Assembly: GCF_040954645.1 (NCBI RefSeq)
Contig: NC_092807.1
Span: 54,718,239-54,782,238 of the forward strand
Reading direction: 5' to 3'
Source: Diabrotica undecimpunctata
Lineage: Eukaryota; Arthropoda; Insecta; Coleoptera; Chrysomelidae
DNA length: 64,000 nucleotides
Part shown: piece by piece, positions 1-10,943 of the stretch
Layout of the letters: the number at the start of each line of letters is the position of its first letter
How positions within the stretch are numbered: position 1 is the first letter of the stretch
The notes under the pieces: generated by a model
Databases searched by the model: none
What the model saw: only the letters and a program-made list of their open reading frames with translations
Told to the model about the DNA's origin: nothing
Translations under genes and position numbers: made by a program

Positions 1-300
1 CCCGCTCACGTCTGTTACGATGAGTCACCGAACGAGAGAGAGGCCCGCCGGACCGGCGAATGCCTTGCGTCTCTCTCCCACTCAATCATGATCGGTCCGC
101 TGCGCGCGCAGCACTAGAGAATTAGGCGCGTTGAATCGGTGCGTGCTTGTGTCTCTGTCTTTCTCGAGCATTCTTGGCGTTGGAAAACCGAGAAAGCGTC
201 ATAATACAAGTTCACACGTGTGGTTAAAGTATCGTCAGCTGTGTCTGTAGTGAAAATGTGGAGTGCTTAGATTCGTCATTTACAACAACTACAACAATAA
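1..300 (+). other. Possible non-coding first exon and promoter-proximal region
   Basis: This stretch is clearly richer in G+C and CpG than the rest of the window (for example CCCGCCGGACCGGCG and CTGCGCGCGCAG). It ends CAATAAAG|GTAAATAA, a good match to a splice donor at 301. It has no long open frame, and short ATGs are followed quickly by stops, so a 5' UTR exon is the simplest reading. I see no TATA box. If this is right, the following ~63.7 kb of transposons is intronic to a host gene whose coding exons lie outside. It could also be a CpG-rich fragment of an unrecognised repeat. Strand is inferred only from the donor-like site. Confidence 0.35.
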
Positions 301-1535
301 AGGTAAATAATTGTACACTAATATTTCATTATCGTAAACTATGATTGATTGATTAATTGTTAGATTGACACAAAAGTTGAGAAACTGAGTTTATAGATTA
401 TGTCATACTATTGACAAATGTTGATAGTGTTAAGTAAATTATTAGTTTAAATCACTCTGCAATGAATCTTAATTCAGTCGATTGAGAAGAAACAGCGCGT
501 TTCAACTGCAAACAACTATTGTGCAATTTAATAATATTCATATCAATAAATATTCTACCGAGAAAAAGACGTTGTCACGTAAAATCTTCGCCCGTAAAAC
601 CGACTTTACAGGCAACCGATTTTTTTTTTATTATTATAAACTAACTTGGTGATTTAAAGAATTATGTTTTTTAATTTTTAACAAGTATTTGTGATTTTTG
701 ATTTTATAATCAAGAAAATAAAAATAATTGGTTCTCTTGTCTTCATAATAAGCTACTTATTCTGTTCTTCTGACAATTTTGTAAAAATATAATTTTTAAA
801 TAGCAGACTACTCCTTTTTCGCTTTATTTAAAAATGCTTATTGCACGGAATGTTAATATCTGCATGTCCAGTATTCAGGTAAATTTAGTATGTGCCAGTA
901 AATATTTATGCATGGATATGCAGCACTGTATGTAAATATACACCTGCCATTTCATATAAATTATTTATGCATTTATACGCCATAATATAAACCATAATGA
1001 AATGTTTTATGGTTTAATCCAACCTACTCTGTTTTTGATCTGTAATCTTTATAAGTGATTTTTAAGTACATAATTTTTAATATTATAAGATATTAGAGAA
1101 ATACCACAATAATCAATAAACTTTACGATCAAAACAAAATATATTTATAACTATAAAAAATTCACAGAGAAAAATACACATATACAAACATGTTGCATTT
1201 TATCAAGAGGTATTTTTATGCAGAAAGTTTTATTAATTAATAATGTTTTGTGTAAAACTATAGGTCGCCGGTTAAATTAAATCGCAATTAGAATAACAAA
1301 AAATGCAATATGTGTAAATGGATATGTAATGTAGATGATTTAAATATTACGAAAATTAGCTGGCTTAACTCATTTCTGTTACCTGTACAAAGAAAAAATA
1401 CTTGTCTTTTAAACATTGGTGTATTAATCGTAGCAGTCAGTAGAACAGTAGCTGCGCGTTGCGACACTCGGCTCCGAGGCACAAAAAACTCAAGATCATT
1501 ACCGTACGCTGTCTCGATAGAAAGTATGTCTTCAG
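301..1535. other. AT-rich non-coding stretch, no gene seen
   Basis: I find no coding pattern or element terminus here. Between about 898 and 980 there is a cluster of ATTTATGCAT/GATATGCAG/ATTTATGCATTTATACG words, resembling octamer or homeodomain sites. This may be chance in AT-rich DNA. Confidence 0.4.
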
Positions 1536-1559
1536 ATGGTCAGAAAACCTTCTGACCAT
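1536..1559. repeat. Perfect 10-bp inverted repeat with 4-nt loop
   Basis: ATGGTCAGAA and its exact reverse complement TTCTGACCAT are separated by AACC. It lies in otherwise featureless DNA. It may be a hairpin or the remnant of a fold-back element; its function is unknown. Confidence 0.8.
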
Positions 1560-2159
1560 TCTAAGGTGGTCCATAAGATAAGTGTGCCCCATAAATCAGC
1601 GCAATTGTAATGCGCTTTTGAATTCCAAATAACAAAAGAGAAGTCAGTTTCTTTGAACTTATAAACAGACAACATGTGCTAGCCAGTTTGACAATGAGAT
1701 TTTATTGAATAGAAGAAAATAATAAGTAAATAAGTAGTTAGAATATACCACTAAATAAGATCATGTAGTAAAGTAATGGAAATATTAAATGGAAAATATG
1801 AAAATAAACACTAAATACTTTTCCAAACAAATATATTTATTCTTTTACATTCAGAACCACAAAATATAAAATTCTAGTAGGATAAAGAGACACAATTAAT
1901 GGACAATATATTAAATTTACCAAAATTTGAATAGCTGGTGGTATTAGATCTTAGATAGATATTACAAGTAGTCTTTGAGTCTTCGAGATAATGGTAATCA
2001 AAAAAAAAAACAGAATGTTTCTTTACCTTTAATACCTTGTCAGCTGCATTAAGTGTTAAATTGACATAATACAAGAAATTAAAACGAGAATTGATAAAAC
2101 TAGAAATATTTCTTCAAGATGCGTAGTCTACTCTGCGATACACATGTCTTAATCAAACT
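1560..2159. other. AT-rich non-coding stretch
   Basis: I see no gene, terminal repeat or recognisable element fragment. Confidence 0.4.
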
Positions 2160-2241
2160 CAGACTAAACCTTAACTGGTATCGGCGGGTCATTTTGGACC
2201 CAGACTAAACCTTAACTGGTATCGGCGGGCCATTTTGGACC
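2160..2241. repeat. Two tandem 41-bp units carrying TTAA-CTGGTATCGGCGGG
   Basis: The 41-bp unit beginning CAGACTAAACCTTAACTGG occurs twice and differs at one position (GGGTC versus GGGCC). Each unit contains TTAA followed by CTGGTATCGGCGGG. That is the layout of a piggyBac end, so this may be the duplicated left terminus of pB-1, whose transposase remnant begins about 300 bp downstream. I did not find a matching right end. Confidence 0.75.
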
Positions 2242-2383
2242 CAACCAGATAAATTTCTTTTCGTATTTTATTCGCAGAGTCACCAAATAACGCATCTTTT
2301 AGGAGTTCTCCCTTGGCTAAATAGCTAAATGGTAAAGCCACAAAAAAATAGGAGTTCTCCCAAATCATGCACATACATTAACA

Positions 2384-2453
2384 TGTTAATTATCAGTCGA
2401 TAAATGGTACTCTAAGTATGTTAAATATCAGTCGATAAATGGTACTCTAAGTA
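2384..2453. repeat. Two tandem 35-bp units
   Basis: TGTTAATTATCAGTCGATAA and the following TGGTACTCTAAGTA form a 35-bp unit repeated once with one difference. The word GGAGTTCTCCC also recurs just upstream (about 2301 and 2351). The block lies between the putative pB-1 end and its transposase remnant, so it may be part of the subterminal region of that element. Confidence 0.7.
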
Positions 2454-3022
2454 AGTATTTCGACAGTCTGGAGTCCATTATGGCCCGACGATATCAGATA
2501 CGCATATATTTTTATCACCATGGATTCGATTGTTATTGAATGAAAAACGGTATACAAGTAAACAGACAGGTAACTTTTATTAATGATAATGATGGTGACT
2601 TTAGTGACTCCCCAACTATAGGCAGTCACCATGACAGTGACCCAGAATATGATATTGTGTGTGAAAGCCATATTCCAGAGAATACGAAGATTAATGATCC
2701 AGTGCCTGCAACAGTAACCATTTGAGATATTAGCGATCAAACTCCTGTCTTTTAAGTAGTAAATAGTTATTATTTGTGGAACCTTTTAATTGATGATACT
2801 CTTATAAACATAATTGTGAAATGCACAAATGAAAAAATTAGCGATCTGTCATGTTCATGTGGTAGTACAGCTTCTTTTGTTGAGCATACGGACTTTTTAG
2901 GAATAAAAACACTCTTTGGACTTTTATTTATATCTTACGTCCGTCTTTAAATCGAATCATGAGAATGCTGAAGGACTAGTTGCAAGTAACGGCACGGGAC
3001 GTGACATATTTCGTGCTGCAAT

Positions 3023-5455
3023 TAGTGATGAGATAATTCGGATTAAAAATCCTCGGTTATCCGGTTATTGAAATACTCGGAATAATCCGATTATAACATT
3101 CGAGTTACGAATATATTCGCTTAATTCATCAACACATTTGACATTTGGACTAAAGTCGGAAGTGACTACCGAAATATATTCGATAAGGTGTAATATACTA
3201 CATTGTATTCGATATTCGAATACTGTGGACAGGATTGACAGGAATAAACGAATTTCAACAAACATTCGAATTCTCACCGAAGAAAGATGTTTCATCAAAT
3301 CTAGTTCTAAGCCAGACAAGTTTATAAATTAACTGATCAGCACAAGTAGAGGTGATAGATGATACCTATGAAATATAGCTACTCGCACTGACCAATTGTT
3401 TTCTGACATTTTTTGTGTCGTTTGACCATTGATTGGAACGAGTTTATAATAAATGAATTATTTTCAGGTTAAGGATACATATTGAGGTGATTGGTGTTAT
3501 GAGATTCGAAAAAAAAAACTAATAAAATTATATATTATAAAATAAATTAAACTTCGTACACAAAATAATAGTAAACACAACAATAATTTTCATACTGTCA
3601 AATTAAAAAAAAAGTATTTCGGTGGAATCGAGACGAACAATATAAAAATTAATTACCAGTTAGAATTTAAAAAAATTATTTGATCCAAATTTTTAGGGGA
3701 AAGTCTACTTCTTCTCAAGTTTGATAATTGTCCTGCTTTTGAAAAGACTCTTTCAGACGGTACAGAAGTTCCAGGAATACACAAATATTTCACTGGCAAC
3801 TCATACAATTCTGGTAAAAGTATTTGATATTTTGTCCAAAATTCTAAAGGGTCTTTGTTCCTTTCTTGTAATGGCAATTCTAAATACTGCCTAATCATAA
3901 TGATGGCAGTGGTAGTGGAATTTGAAAAATGTCGTTTTTCTGATACCTTTCTGTCAAAATGAGTCCATATATTTAAGTTTTCTGTAGAGGGTTGATTTGT
4001 CTGATCTGAGTTAGTTTTCAACTGAGGCGAAGCAGTTGACTCTGTTTTTTTAATTAGAATTAATTTAATTTCGTCGGTCACCCACTTTTCTGCATTATTG
4101 GCGTTCTCTTCATTGTCGAATCCATCTTTTTTAAATCTTGTGTCAAGAAATGTAGCTTTGGCAATAGTTTTACTTGACTCAAAACTACCCAAACGTTGGT
4201 GGATTGTTTGTAACAATTTTAATTTAAGAGAATCTCCAACATTTGTTACAACCGTGGTATTTTGTAGCGCAACCTGTATTCCTCGAATTATTGGTATTAA
4301 CAAAGACACTGTAGGGTAATTTTCACTAGATAATAGTCTTGTTATATCATCTGCTTGTTTTAACACCTTTATACAATCATTAATAACTTCCCAGTCATCT
4401 GCATTAAGAAATTCAGGTGGTTTTGACAAGTTTGCTACTGCAACACACAATGGGTTCTTTATTTCCAAAAGTCTTTGTAGCATATGGCAACAAGAATTCC
4501 ATCTTGTAACAACCTCCTGTTTCACCTTTAAATTAGGTAATCCCATCTGTTCTTGAACGGATCTAAGTTTATCACATGCCAGACTACTATGTTGTATACA
4601 AGTGCCCTACATTTCTTTAATATGTCATTTAATTCTGCAACATTCGTCAAACTCTTTGTCACTATTAAATTCAATGTATGAGCAACACATGGTAAATGAA
4701 AAATTTGTAAATAATTCGAAATAGCACTTTTAATATTCGACCCGTTATCGGAAACAACCGCTATAATTTTATTTTCAATTTTCCAATGCTTAAAAATATC
4801 ACCCAACATTAATGATATATTTTCATCCGTATGTGAACCTGGTAGTTCCCTCGTGGATAAAACATGTGCGCGTAGGACACTCTTAAAAATAAAATGGCCC
4901 GTTACTGTTATATAGGCTTTATTACTGTCAGATGTCCTATCTGTAGTAACGGAAATATATCACTAATAATTTTTATTAAAGTTGAAGTCGCTTTTTCATA
5001 TTGTTTCGGTAGTAAATCGTAAGTTAATTTTTTGCGGCTTGGCGGAGTATATAAAGGTTGTAGAGCTTTAGAATATTCTAGAAATCCTGCATTTTCTACT
5101 AAAGATAAGGGTTGATAATCCTTCGTTATCATTTTAATTAGAGCATTATCTATTTCACTAACTTTCTTCTCTGACAAGTTACTGTGCTGTTTACTTCTAA
5201 ACAGTTTTAACTGTTAAGTAGGAATTACCTCAACATTTTTACTACTAATCATGGTGTCTTTAGCAATAGCCTGGGAAGTACATGGCTGAGATTCAGTATT
5301 TTCTTTACTCACCTCTATAACTTCAGCACTACTAATATCACTTGAAGGTATTATTTCATTTTGTAAATACGAAATAGGATGAACTCTTTCTAAATGTTGT
5401 TTTAAGTTGGATGTACCTCCGAAATATTTAAATCATCCGAATATTCCCATCACTA
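3023..5455 (-). mobile_element. hAT-type DNA transposon inserted in pB-1
   Basis: The left end TAGTGATGAGATAATTCGG matches the inverted right end TAGTGATGGGAATATTCGG. The element is flanked by near-identical 8-bp duplications, GCTGCAAT (3015-3022) and GCTACAAT (5456-5463), the target-site length of hAT elements. Removing it rejoins the pB-1 frame. It carries a minus-strand hAT transposase relic. The left subterminal region (3029-3300) is rich in ATTCG/CGAAT words, perhaps transposase binding sites. Confidence 0.9.
3653..5405 (-). pseudogene. hAT transposase (ZBED-like), frameshifted and N-terminally truncated
   Basis: Read from 5405 down, the second half of a BED zinc finger is visible (GGTSNLKQHLERVHP). 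Its Cys pair is missing, because the frame begins right beside the element terminus. The catalytic-core pieces follow: VVSDNGSNIKSA (D-N-G motif) near 4740, HLPCVAHTLNLIV near 4690 and VTRWNSCCHML near 4500. The C-terminal hAT dimerisation block with PGTSVPSERVFSKAG ends at the stop at 3653. The last 297 codons (4546-3653) are open. A frameshift near 4600 and further breaks at 4810-4990 and 5215 disrupt the rest. An internal deletion next to the right terminus probably removed the start. Confidence 0.85.
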
Positions 5456-5872
5456 GCTACAATGTTACTTAAACGATTTTTATTTGTGTTAGCTACCTTA
5501 CTGTTTAACAGTGGGACTACAGGAACAATAGACTTAATGACAAATTGCTTTATATCATTGAAAATTTTAAAAAATTTATAAAAAACTGCAAAAGGTGTTA
5601 TACACCAGGAAACTATTTAACTATCGATAAGATTGTCCTTGGTTTTAGAGGTCGTTGTTTCTTTCGCTTCTACATAAAAATAAAGCTAACAAATATGGTC
5701 AAAAAGGGATGTGTCTCTGTAATCCCAAGACTCATTATTTGTTAAATGCTTTTGTTTATGCAGGTAAAGGGAAGTACCCAATCCCCAGAAGCTTTCTGAT
5801 TCGACATTATCAGTTATATCTCTTATTGAAACTGTAAATCAAACTGAATGAAACATAACTGGAGATAACTGT

Positions 5873-6285
5873 TTTTTTCTTTTCATGGCGCCGTCTCCTT
5901 TCAAAGATCTGCGATCTAAATGGCAATTGTAGTTTTGGAAACTGCTGCGCAAAAGATTTCTGTGGATTAGCGGTCAAACCATCTCCTCAGGTTTTTCAGC
6001 CACGAGTTCTGGCTTCTTCCTACTGATCGTTTGCCCTGTACTTTTCCTTACAGTATAACTTGAAGTAATTGCCTCTCAACACAAGACCCTTAGTAATTCT
6101 TTTTGTTTACAAATGCGACGAAGTACCTCAACATTAGTAACTCTTTGTACCCATGGAATTCTCAACATTCGTCTGTATATATACATCTCAAAGGCATCTA
6201 TCCTTTTTTCTATTTCAGAGTCCACTGTCCAACTTTCACAGCCATACAGTAAGACAAAAACGCGTAACATCTGATCATTCGGATT
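5873..6285 (-). pseudogene. RTE-like LINE 3' fragment inserted in pB-1
   Basis: The minus strand encodes LLYGCESWTVDSEIEKRID, then MLRIPWVQRVTNVEVLRRI, the region after the RT domain that is typical of RTE/BovB-type elements. A decayed GKRSVGR...SWLKNLR tail follows, then an A-rich 3' end at about 5873. It interrupts pB-1 between the second and third catalytic Asp blocks. The 5' end is truncated and I could not fix a target duplication. Confidence 0.75.
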
Positions 6286-6999
6286 CTAAGCTGCAGACTA
6301 ACTGGTTTATAAGTGGTTTACCTTAATTTAACTGGTAGATTAATTGCTCGCACAAAAAATAATCTATGTTTTAACAGTACTCAAAAATGTAAGGGACATT
6401 CCATTATCCATACAAATATGTACGTCTTCTGTCTTTAATGCATCATGATGATACGATAAAGGACATTATTATAAAGAAATCTGGCATCATGCTTTTTTAC
6501 AATTTCACCAAATCAGGGGTAGATAGTCGGAATCAAAAATACTCTGCATATAATACTGGCAGAAGAAAAAAAATATCGCCATGTGTGATGTGCTATTATA
6601 AATATTTCCTCTGTAAGTTCGTTTATCCTTTTTTAAACTGGTACTGACAGTGACATGACACCGAAATAAGTTGTGATCACTTTGGGAATATCAATGATTA
6701 ATGACATATACAATGCCGCCTAACTCTAACGATGCTTCCCAAAGAAATTCCGGTGATAATTTATAAAGTACTTAAACTCGTTGAATTAGTTACACCGACA
6801 GTAGAGGCAAAATTTACCACACATCAGGAACAGAAGCCTTTCAGAAAACGGCGCAGATGTTATATTTGACCATCAAGTAAAGACAATAAAAACCAAACTA
6901 TTTGTAACACAAGTAAACATTATATTTTTAAAAATCACAATACACAATTACTGCAATGTTCAAATTGCGTTAAAAACACGTGGGGAATTTGTTGTTGAG

Positions 7000-7379
7000 C
7001 GTTGAAAGCCAAGTAAATGTGTTTACTTTGTAACCGTCACATATTAAATCCACTGAAATTTAATTCTGAAAATTTGTGTTAGTGATTTTTAAGTGGCTAC
7101 GAACATATCAGTGGGGTTGGCATATGCAATTTTGTGTATAAAAAGTGAAGTTTGAAAATTTTGCCTTCAAGTAGCATTGTCCATTAGTGGTATAATGAGA
7201 ACGTTGCTCCAAAGCAACAGTAACAGTTAAGATTAAAATTTTTGTATTGTGCAAACGAAGGATCACTATTATCAAAAGTAATTTTTTAGGGCTTACAATA
7301 TGTAAGAAAAACTACAGAAATAAGCAAACATAAACTTTATTTCTTTTACAGTTACAATAAAAAACAGAGATAAAATTTA
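7000..7379. other. Non-coding; partial repeat of sequence near 10.76 kb
   Basis: AATTTGTTGTTGAGCGTTGA and the following AAGCCAAGTAAATG (6981-7020) resemble AATTTGTTGTTGACCTTTAA and AAGCCAAGTTACTG at 10767-10803. The two copies lie on either side of pB-2. No gene is visible. Confidence 0.4.
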
Positions 7380-8269
7380 TGAAGAGGGTGGAAATAAAAA
7401 AATTCTTGGCTGGTGTAAAACATAATCTCATGTCACATTTTTGACACAGAATTGCCATGTAGCCATTCTTGCAAAATCGGCATTTTTCTTTTGGCCCATA
7501 GATAGGCGTGTCCTACATTGTATTTTCTGGTGATGTCATGTGGTCGACTTTTCGTAAAAGTTACAATTTTTTCGACCGTCCTATTCAGTAAAGAGCGCCC
7601 TTTTTATTTTACCTCTTTGGTAAAAAGATTCAGCTATGTCCATTCTAATTTTTTTAAAAATATTGGTTTTACTTTTAGCATAGCACAATCATATTTATAT
7701 ACTAGCCAGGCGTTAACAACACACATATTAAATAGATATGTAAAAATACCATCGTCTAGCCTTACTAGGACTGCGGTATAATCCTCAAAAGAGAATTAGC
7801 TATATCCACACCTCCCATTTTTAGGTTATACTGTTTTAGTATTGCAGGGGAAGAAACATCAGCTTTTTGTTAAGAATGTTTATCATATCTTATATGAGTT
7901 AGAGGCTCGATTCCACAATGAGTACTATTTAATAACACACATTTTTTATCATGCCATTTTACCAGAATTATCCTCTTGTGATAGTCGGATGTATAGAGAT
8001 AGGAGCTTCTAGGTCGCTTTTTTCTTAATTTTGTCAGCTTCTAATGGACAACCGGCAATTTTAGCTCTTCTGGATGTTCGTAAGCTGTGAATTCAAAAAT
8101 AGGTTTTTTAAAATGGAAGCAATGGTAGGTTGCTAAAATAATTGTCAAAAATACTACCGTCTGTTCCGTCTTTGAAATGGTTTTAAACAGTACAACATCG
8201 ATACCGGGACCAACACCTACCTCCTCTCTTCTATACCTGGCAATTTCTTAGAGGTACCTGCTAACTGGT

Positions 8270-9324
8270 CCAAAAAAAACTCATATGTTTGATAAAAGTG
8301 ACAATGGCGAAGATGCTATCAGCAGTTAAAATTCAAAACGACTCGTCAACCCCATTTCAAATACATAGGGGGTTAAGGCAGGGAGATGCGCTGGCGTGTC
8401 AGCTTTTTAATGTCGCCTTAGAAAAAGTTGTACGAGACGCTAATTTAGATAGCAGGGGAACAATATTTAATAGATCAGTCCAAATTCTAGCATATGCAGA
8501 CGACGTGGACATTATAACAAGAACTAGGGCGAGAACTGCGGAAATCCTAACCGAGCTAGTAGCAGCAGCAGAACGAATGGGGTTACAGATAAATCAAAAT
8601 AAAACCAAATTCATGGCGACTAACACAAACACAAGAGCTGGAAATGTTGACACAAATTTAATCATCAATGACCAAAACTTCGAAGCAGTCAACGAGTTCA
8701 TATATCTAGGGACATCGGTTAACCCCAATAATAACACATCTGAGGAAATAAAAAGGCGAATAATAATTGCAAACAGGTGTTATCATGGTCTATCAAAGTA
8801 CTTAGCTAACAAACGTCTGTCTCAAAAAACTCGTATAAGGCTGTATAGAACACTGATAGTCCCCGTTCTCACATATGGATCAGAGGCATGGACGCTAACG
8901 AAAACAGATGAATCCGCTCTATCCATTTTTGAAAGAAAGGTGCTACGCAAGATATTCGGAGCGGTCTGTAAGAACGGAGTATGGAGGCGTAGATATAACT
9001 TTGAACTGCAGAATATCTACAAGCATACGTTTGGTGGTAAAGATATTACTACTATAATTAAGCGAAACCGCCTGCAGTGGGCAGAACATGTAGCCCGGGC
9101 CCCTGAGTCAAACATGATAAAAAAGATTCTAACAGCGCAACCCGTAGGAATGAGAAGACGGGGTAGACCAAAGCTAAGGTGGATGGACGGGGTAACACAA
9201 GATGCCGAGAAGATCGGAGTCGGCAACTGGAAAATGCAAGCGAGGGGCAGAATAGAATGGCGTAGAAAGCTTGAGAAGGTCGAGGCCCTCTAAGGGCTGT
9301 AGCACCAAGATGATGATGATGATG
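8270..9324 (+). mobile_element. RTE-1: 5'-truncated RTE-like LINE with 14-bp target duplication
   Basis: ACCTGCTAACTGGT occurs immediately before (8256-8269) and after (9325-9338) this segment. The 3' end is an (ATG)n tail (CAAGATGATGATGATGATG), characteristic of RTE-clade elements. The target sequence is the pB-2 transposase. The intact frame and perfect duplication suggest a comparatively recent insertion, with 5' truncation within the RT domain. Confidence 0.93.
8289..9293 (+). CDS. Reverse transcriptase C-terminal half of RTE-1
   Basis: 334 codons are open without a stop. The segment begins inside the RT palm. QIHRGLRQGDALACQLFN is followed by LAYADDVDIITR, the catalytic YADD box, about 60 residues later. 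INQNKTKFMA and YLGTSVNPNN mark the end of the RT and the start of the thumb. The typical RTE C-terminus follows (LTYGSEAWTLT, RLQWAEHVARAP, RRRGRPKLRWMDGV) to the stop at 9293. The N-terminal endonuclease and first RT blocks are absent because of 5' truncation, so the protein cannot work alone. The displayed start is not a genuine one. Confidence 0.85.
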   Translation: MIKVTMAKMLSAVKIQNDSSTPFQIHRGLRQGDALACQLFNVALEKVVRDANLDSRGTIFNRSVQILAYADDVDIITRTRARTAEILTELVAAAERMGLQINQNKTKFMATNTNTRAGNVDTNLIINDQNFEAVNEFIYLGTSVNPNNNTSEEIKRRIIIANRCYHGLSKYLANKRLSQKTRIRLYRTLIVPVLTYGSEAWTLTKTDESALSIFERKVLRKIFGAVCKNGVWRRRYNFELQNIYKHTFGGKDITTIIKRNRLQWAEHVARAPESNMIKKILTAQPVGMRRRGRPKLRWMDGVTQDAEKIGVGNWKMQARGRIEWRRKLEKVEAL

Positions 9325-10212
9325 ACCTGCTAACTGGTAAAACGTAAACGTACCCTAATAAGCTATAAAGTCTGTGATGATGCCAGAAACAGTTGCTTTT
9401 ACAAACAATTTAAAACCCCATCTGTGTTTTTTTATATACTGTCTAAGATTCCCTGCAAAGGTACCTTTGTAAGGAATCATAGTCTCATCCACAGAATATT
9501 GATTGCCAATGTAGACAATTTGTTTTAATTTGTTCTATTAGGGTCCTGATTTAAAAAAATCGGTCTTTAGTATTTGGGGATAGTTAATAATTATCAGCAA
9601 AAGGATCTTCCAATTTAAGTTAAACATCGTTAAGGCATTATGTTCGCTTTTTGTCAATTCGACTATTTTTGGCTCAATAATCACTTACAGCAGTCAACTT
9701 TATAATGCTTATATTAAGACTAATGGAAACATATTCTGTTAGTTCTGCATTAGTTAGTTGTAGAGGGGAACTTGTTTCTTCAGTCGAGTAAATATTATTT
9801 TGGTGCACAATATCAGCCATTATGTCTAAAGAGAACAACTGTGTGAAATATTCCAGTGGTGATAAAAATTCAATTATTTTAGATAGAGGTATATCTGGAA
9901 CGTAATTTGTAAGTGTATCTTCTTCTTACCAAGTATATGTTAATACTGGTTTCTATCCTTTTTTAATTTTCTTGGGTTGAGGCTTTTTCACAGCTATTTC
10001 TTCCTGCTTAATATCAGATTTTTCTATTATCAACTCCATATATTTAGTTCTACTTATTTGAAGTTCATAATATTTATCTTCCAAATCTGCAGCTAAACAT
10101 TTTTATCAAAATGCTTAATTTCGACGTCCTCATCATCGAATACACATTCTGTATCTAATACATCTGCCCTCAAGAAAGACGTAGCTCGCTTTATTTCCAT
10201 AAAACGTAAGAG

Positions 10213-10215
<3 letters not shown>

Positions 10216-10283
<68 letters not shown>
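10216..10283. repeat. (TA)n microsatellite
   Basis: An uninterrupted run of about 34 TA units lies within the N-terminal region of pB-2. It produces an artificial Tyr-Ile repeat in one frame and should not be read as protein. Confidence 0.95.
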
Positions 10284-10285
<2 letters not shown>

Positions 10286-10339
10286 CTGAAAAGGAAATTG
10301 ATATTTTTATAATCATTAACACTTAGCGTCAACATTGAA

Positions 10340-10850
10340 TCTAAGCAGCATACTTTTTAGGGAAAGTTTCTGCTAAAACTTCAGAAAATAAAAAGAAACT
10401 GTATCTGCTGAATAAAATCTGTCCTAAATATATTCTGAAAATATTACAGTAAAATATGTCTTTTTACTTTTTTTATATTTAACGATTTGTTTATATTTAA
10501 CTATTAATGTCTGAACTACAATAATACTGCTGTTGAAATCTAACAGTCGAAATGATGTTTACCAAGTTAAAATATTTTAATACAGGTGACGCACATGCCG
10601 AAATCATAGACGAACGGTGGTTGCTTGCATACCACACCGTCCTAGTGTGGTAACATTTGACGTGTATGGAAATGTTGCAGTTTGGAGCCAACGTTGTTTG
10701 AGAGCAACAAGCACGATTACTTGGAGAAGAAGAGACGTGGAGAGTGAAAGTGCTTCCCACGTTAGAAATTTGTTGTTGACCTTTAAAAGCCAAGTTACTG
10801 TTTTTAACTGAAATAGTAGTTGATATATTATGTATACAAAATTGTAAAAG
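10340..10850. other. Non-coding, with a small inverted repeat
   Basis: ACCACAC...GTGTGGT (about 10630-10650) forms a 7-bp stem. No credible gene is present; frames here are short and lack any family match I recognise. Confidence 0.4.
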
Positions 10851-10943
10851 ATACTGACAATTCGCTAGTTTGGCCCATTTACCAAGGTCGTGGTCTATTG
10901 TAGTCCAACACAGGTCCAATTCAGATCAAGAATTGGTTGAACC
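10851..10943. repeat. Left copy of a ~90-bp direct repeat flanking RTE-2
   Basis: The segment ATACTGACAATTCGCTAG...GGTTGAACCA recurs, at roughly 80% identity by eye, at 14531-14619. That second copy starts directly after the 3' end of RTE-2. The position is that of a target-site duplication, but the length is unusually great. Confidence 0.7.

Larger units (their letters stand above)
2540..7000 (+). pseudogene. piggyBac-like transposase relic (pB-1), split by a hAT and an RTE fragment
   Basis: Pieces of one piggyBac-type DDE transposase appear in order on the plus strand. An acidic N-terminus lies at 2540-2725 (SDPEYDIVCESH). Then come FVEHTDFLGIKTLFGLLF near 2875-2930 and ASNGTGRDIFRAA near 2985-3020. 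After the hAT insertion the frame resumes near 5464. GNYLTIDKIVLGFRGRC (first catalytic Asp) is near 5610-5655, TNMVKKG/NKYGQKGMCLCN near 5690, and ITGDNW (second Asp) near 5855. After the RTE fragment, MHHDD and FTKSGVD (third Asp) follow near 6438-6530. A Cys-rich tail (RCYICPSSK...LQCSNC) ends near 6980. Many stops and frameshifts make it a dead copy. The protein would have cut and pasted its element at TTAA. Confidence 0.85.
7380..10335 (-). pseudogene. piggyBac-like transposase relic (pB-2), interrupted by RTE-1
   Basis: Reading the minus strand from 10335, an acidic N-terminus (DTECVFDDEDVEIKHF) precedes LSPLEYFTQLFSLDIMADIV near 9850. SVDETMIPYKGTFAG...KHRWGFKLFVKATVSG (first Asp block) lies at about 9500-9360. 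Across the RTE-1 insertion come KWHDKKCVLLNSTH near 7950 and ILKQYNLKMGGVDIA near 7830 (third Asp block). The Cys-rich end CRFCKNGYMAILCQKCDM lies near 7480-7430. The subtype differs from pB-1 and pB-3 (the WHDxK...NMGGVD style seen in PGBD-like families). Stops and frameshifts are many, and a (TA)n tract lies within the N-terminal part. Confidence 0.82.

Noticed and set aside
1310..1555. Small frames on both strands at 1288-1555
   Set aside because: Overlapping frames on opposite strands, no motif, and the end is an inverted repeat; probably chance.
10093..10335. Open frame with a long Ile-Tyr repeat
   Set aside because: The repeat is a (TA)n microsatellite read in frame; only the flanking acidic residues belong to the pB-2 relic.
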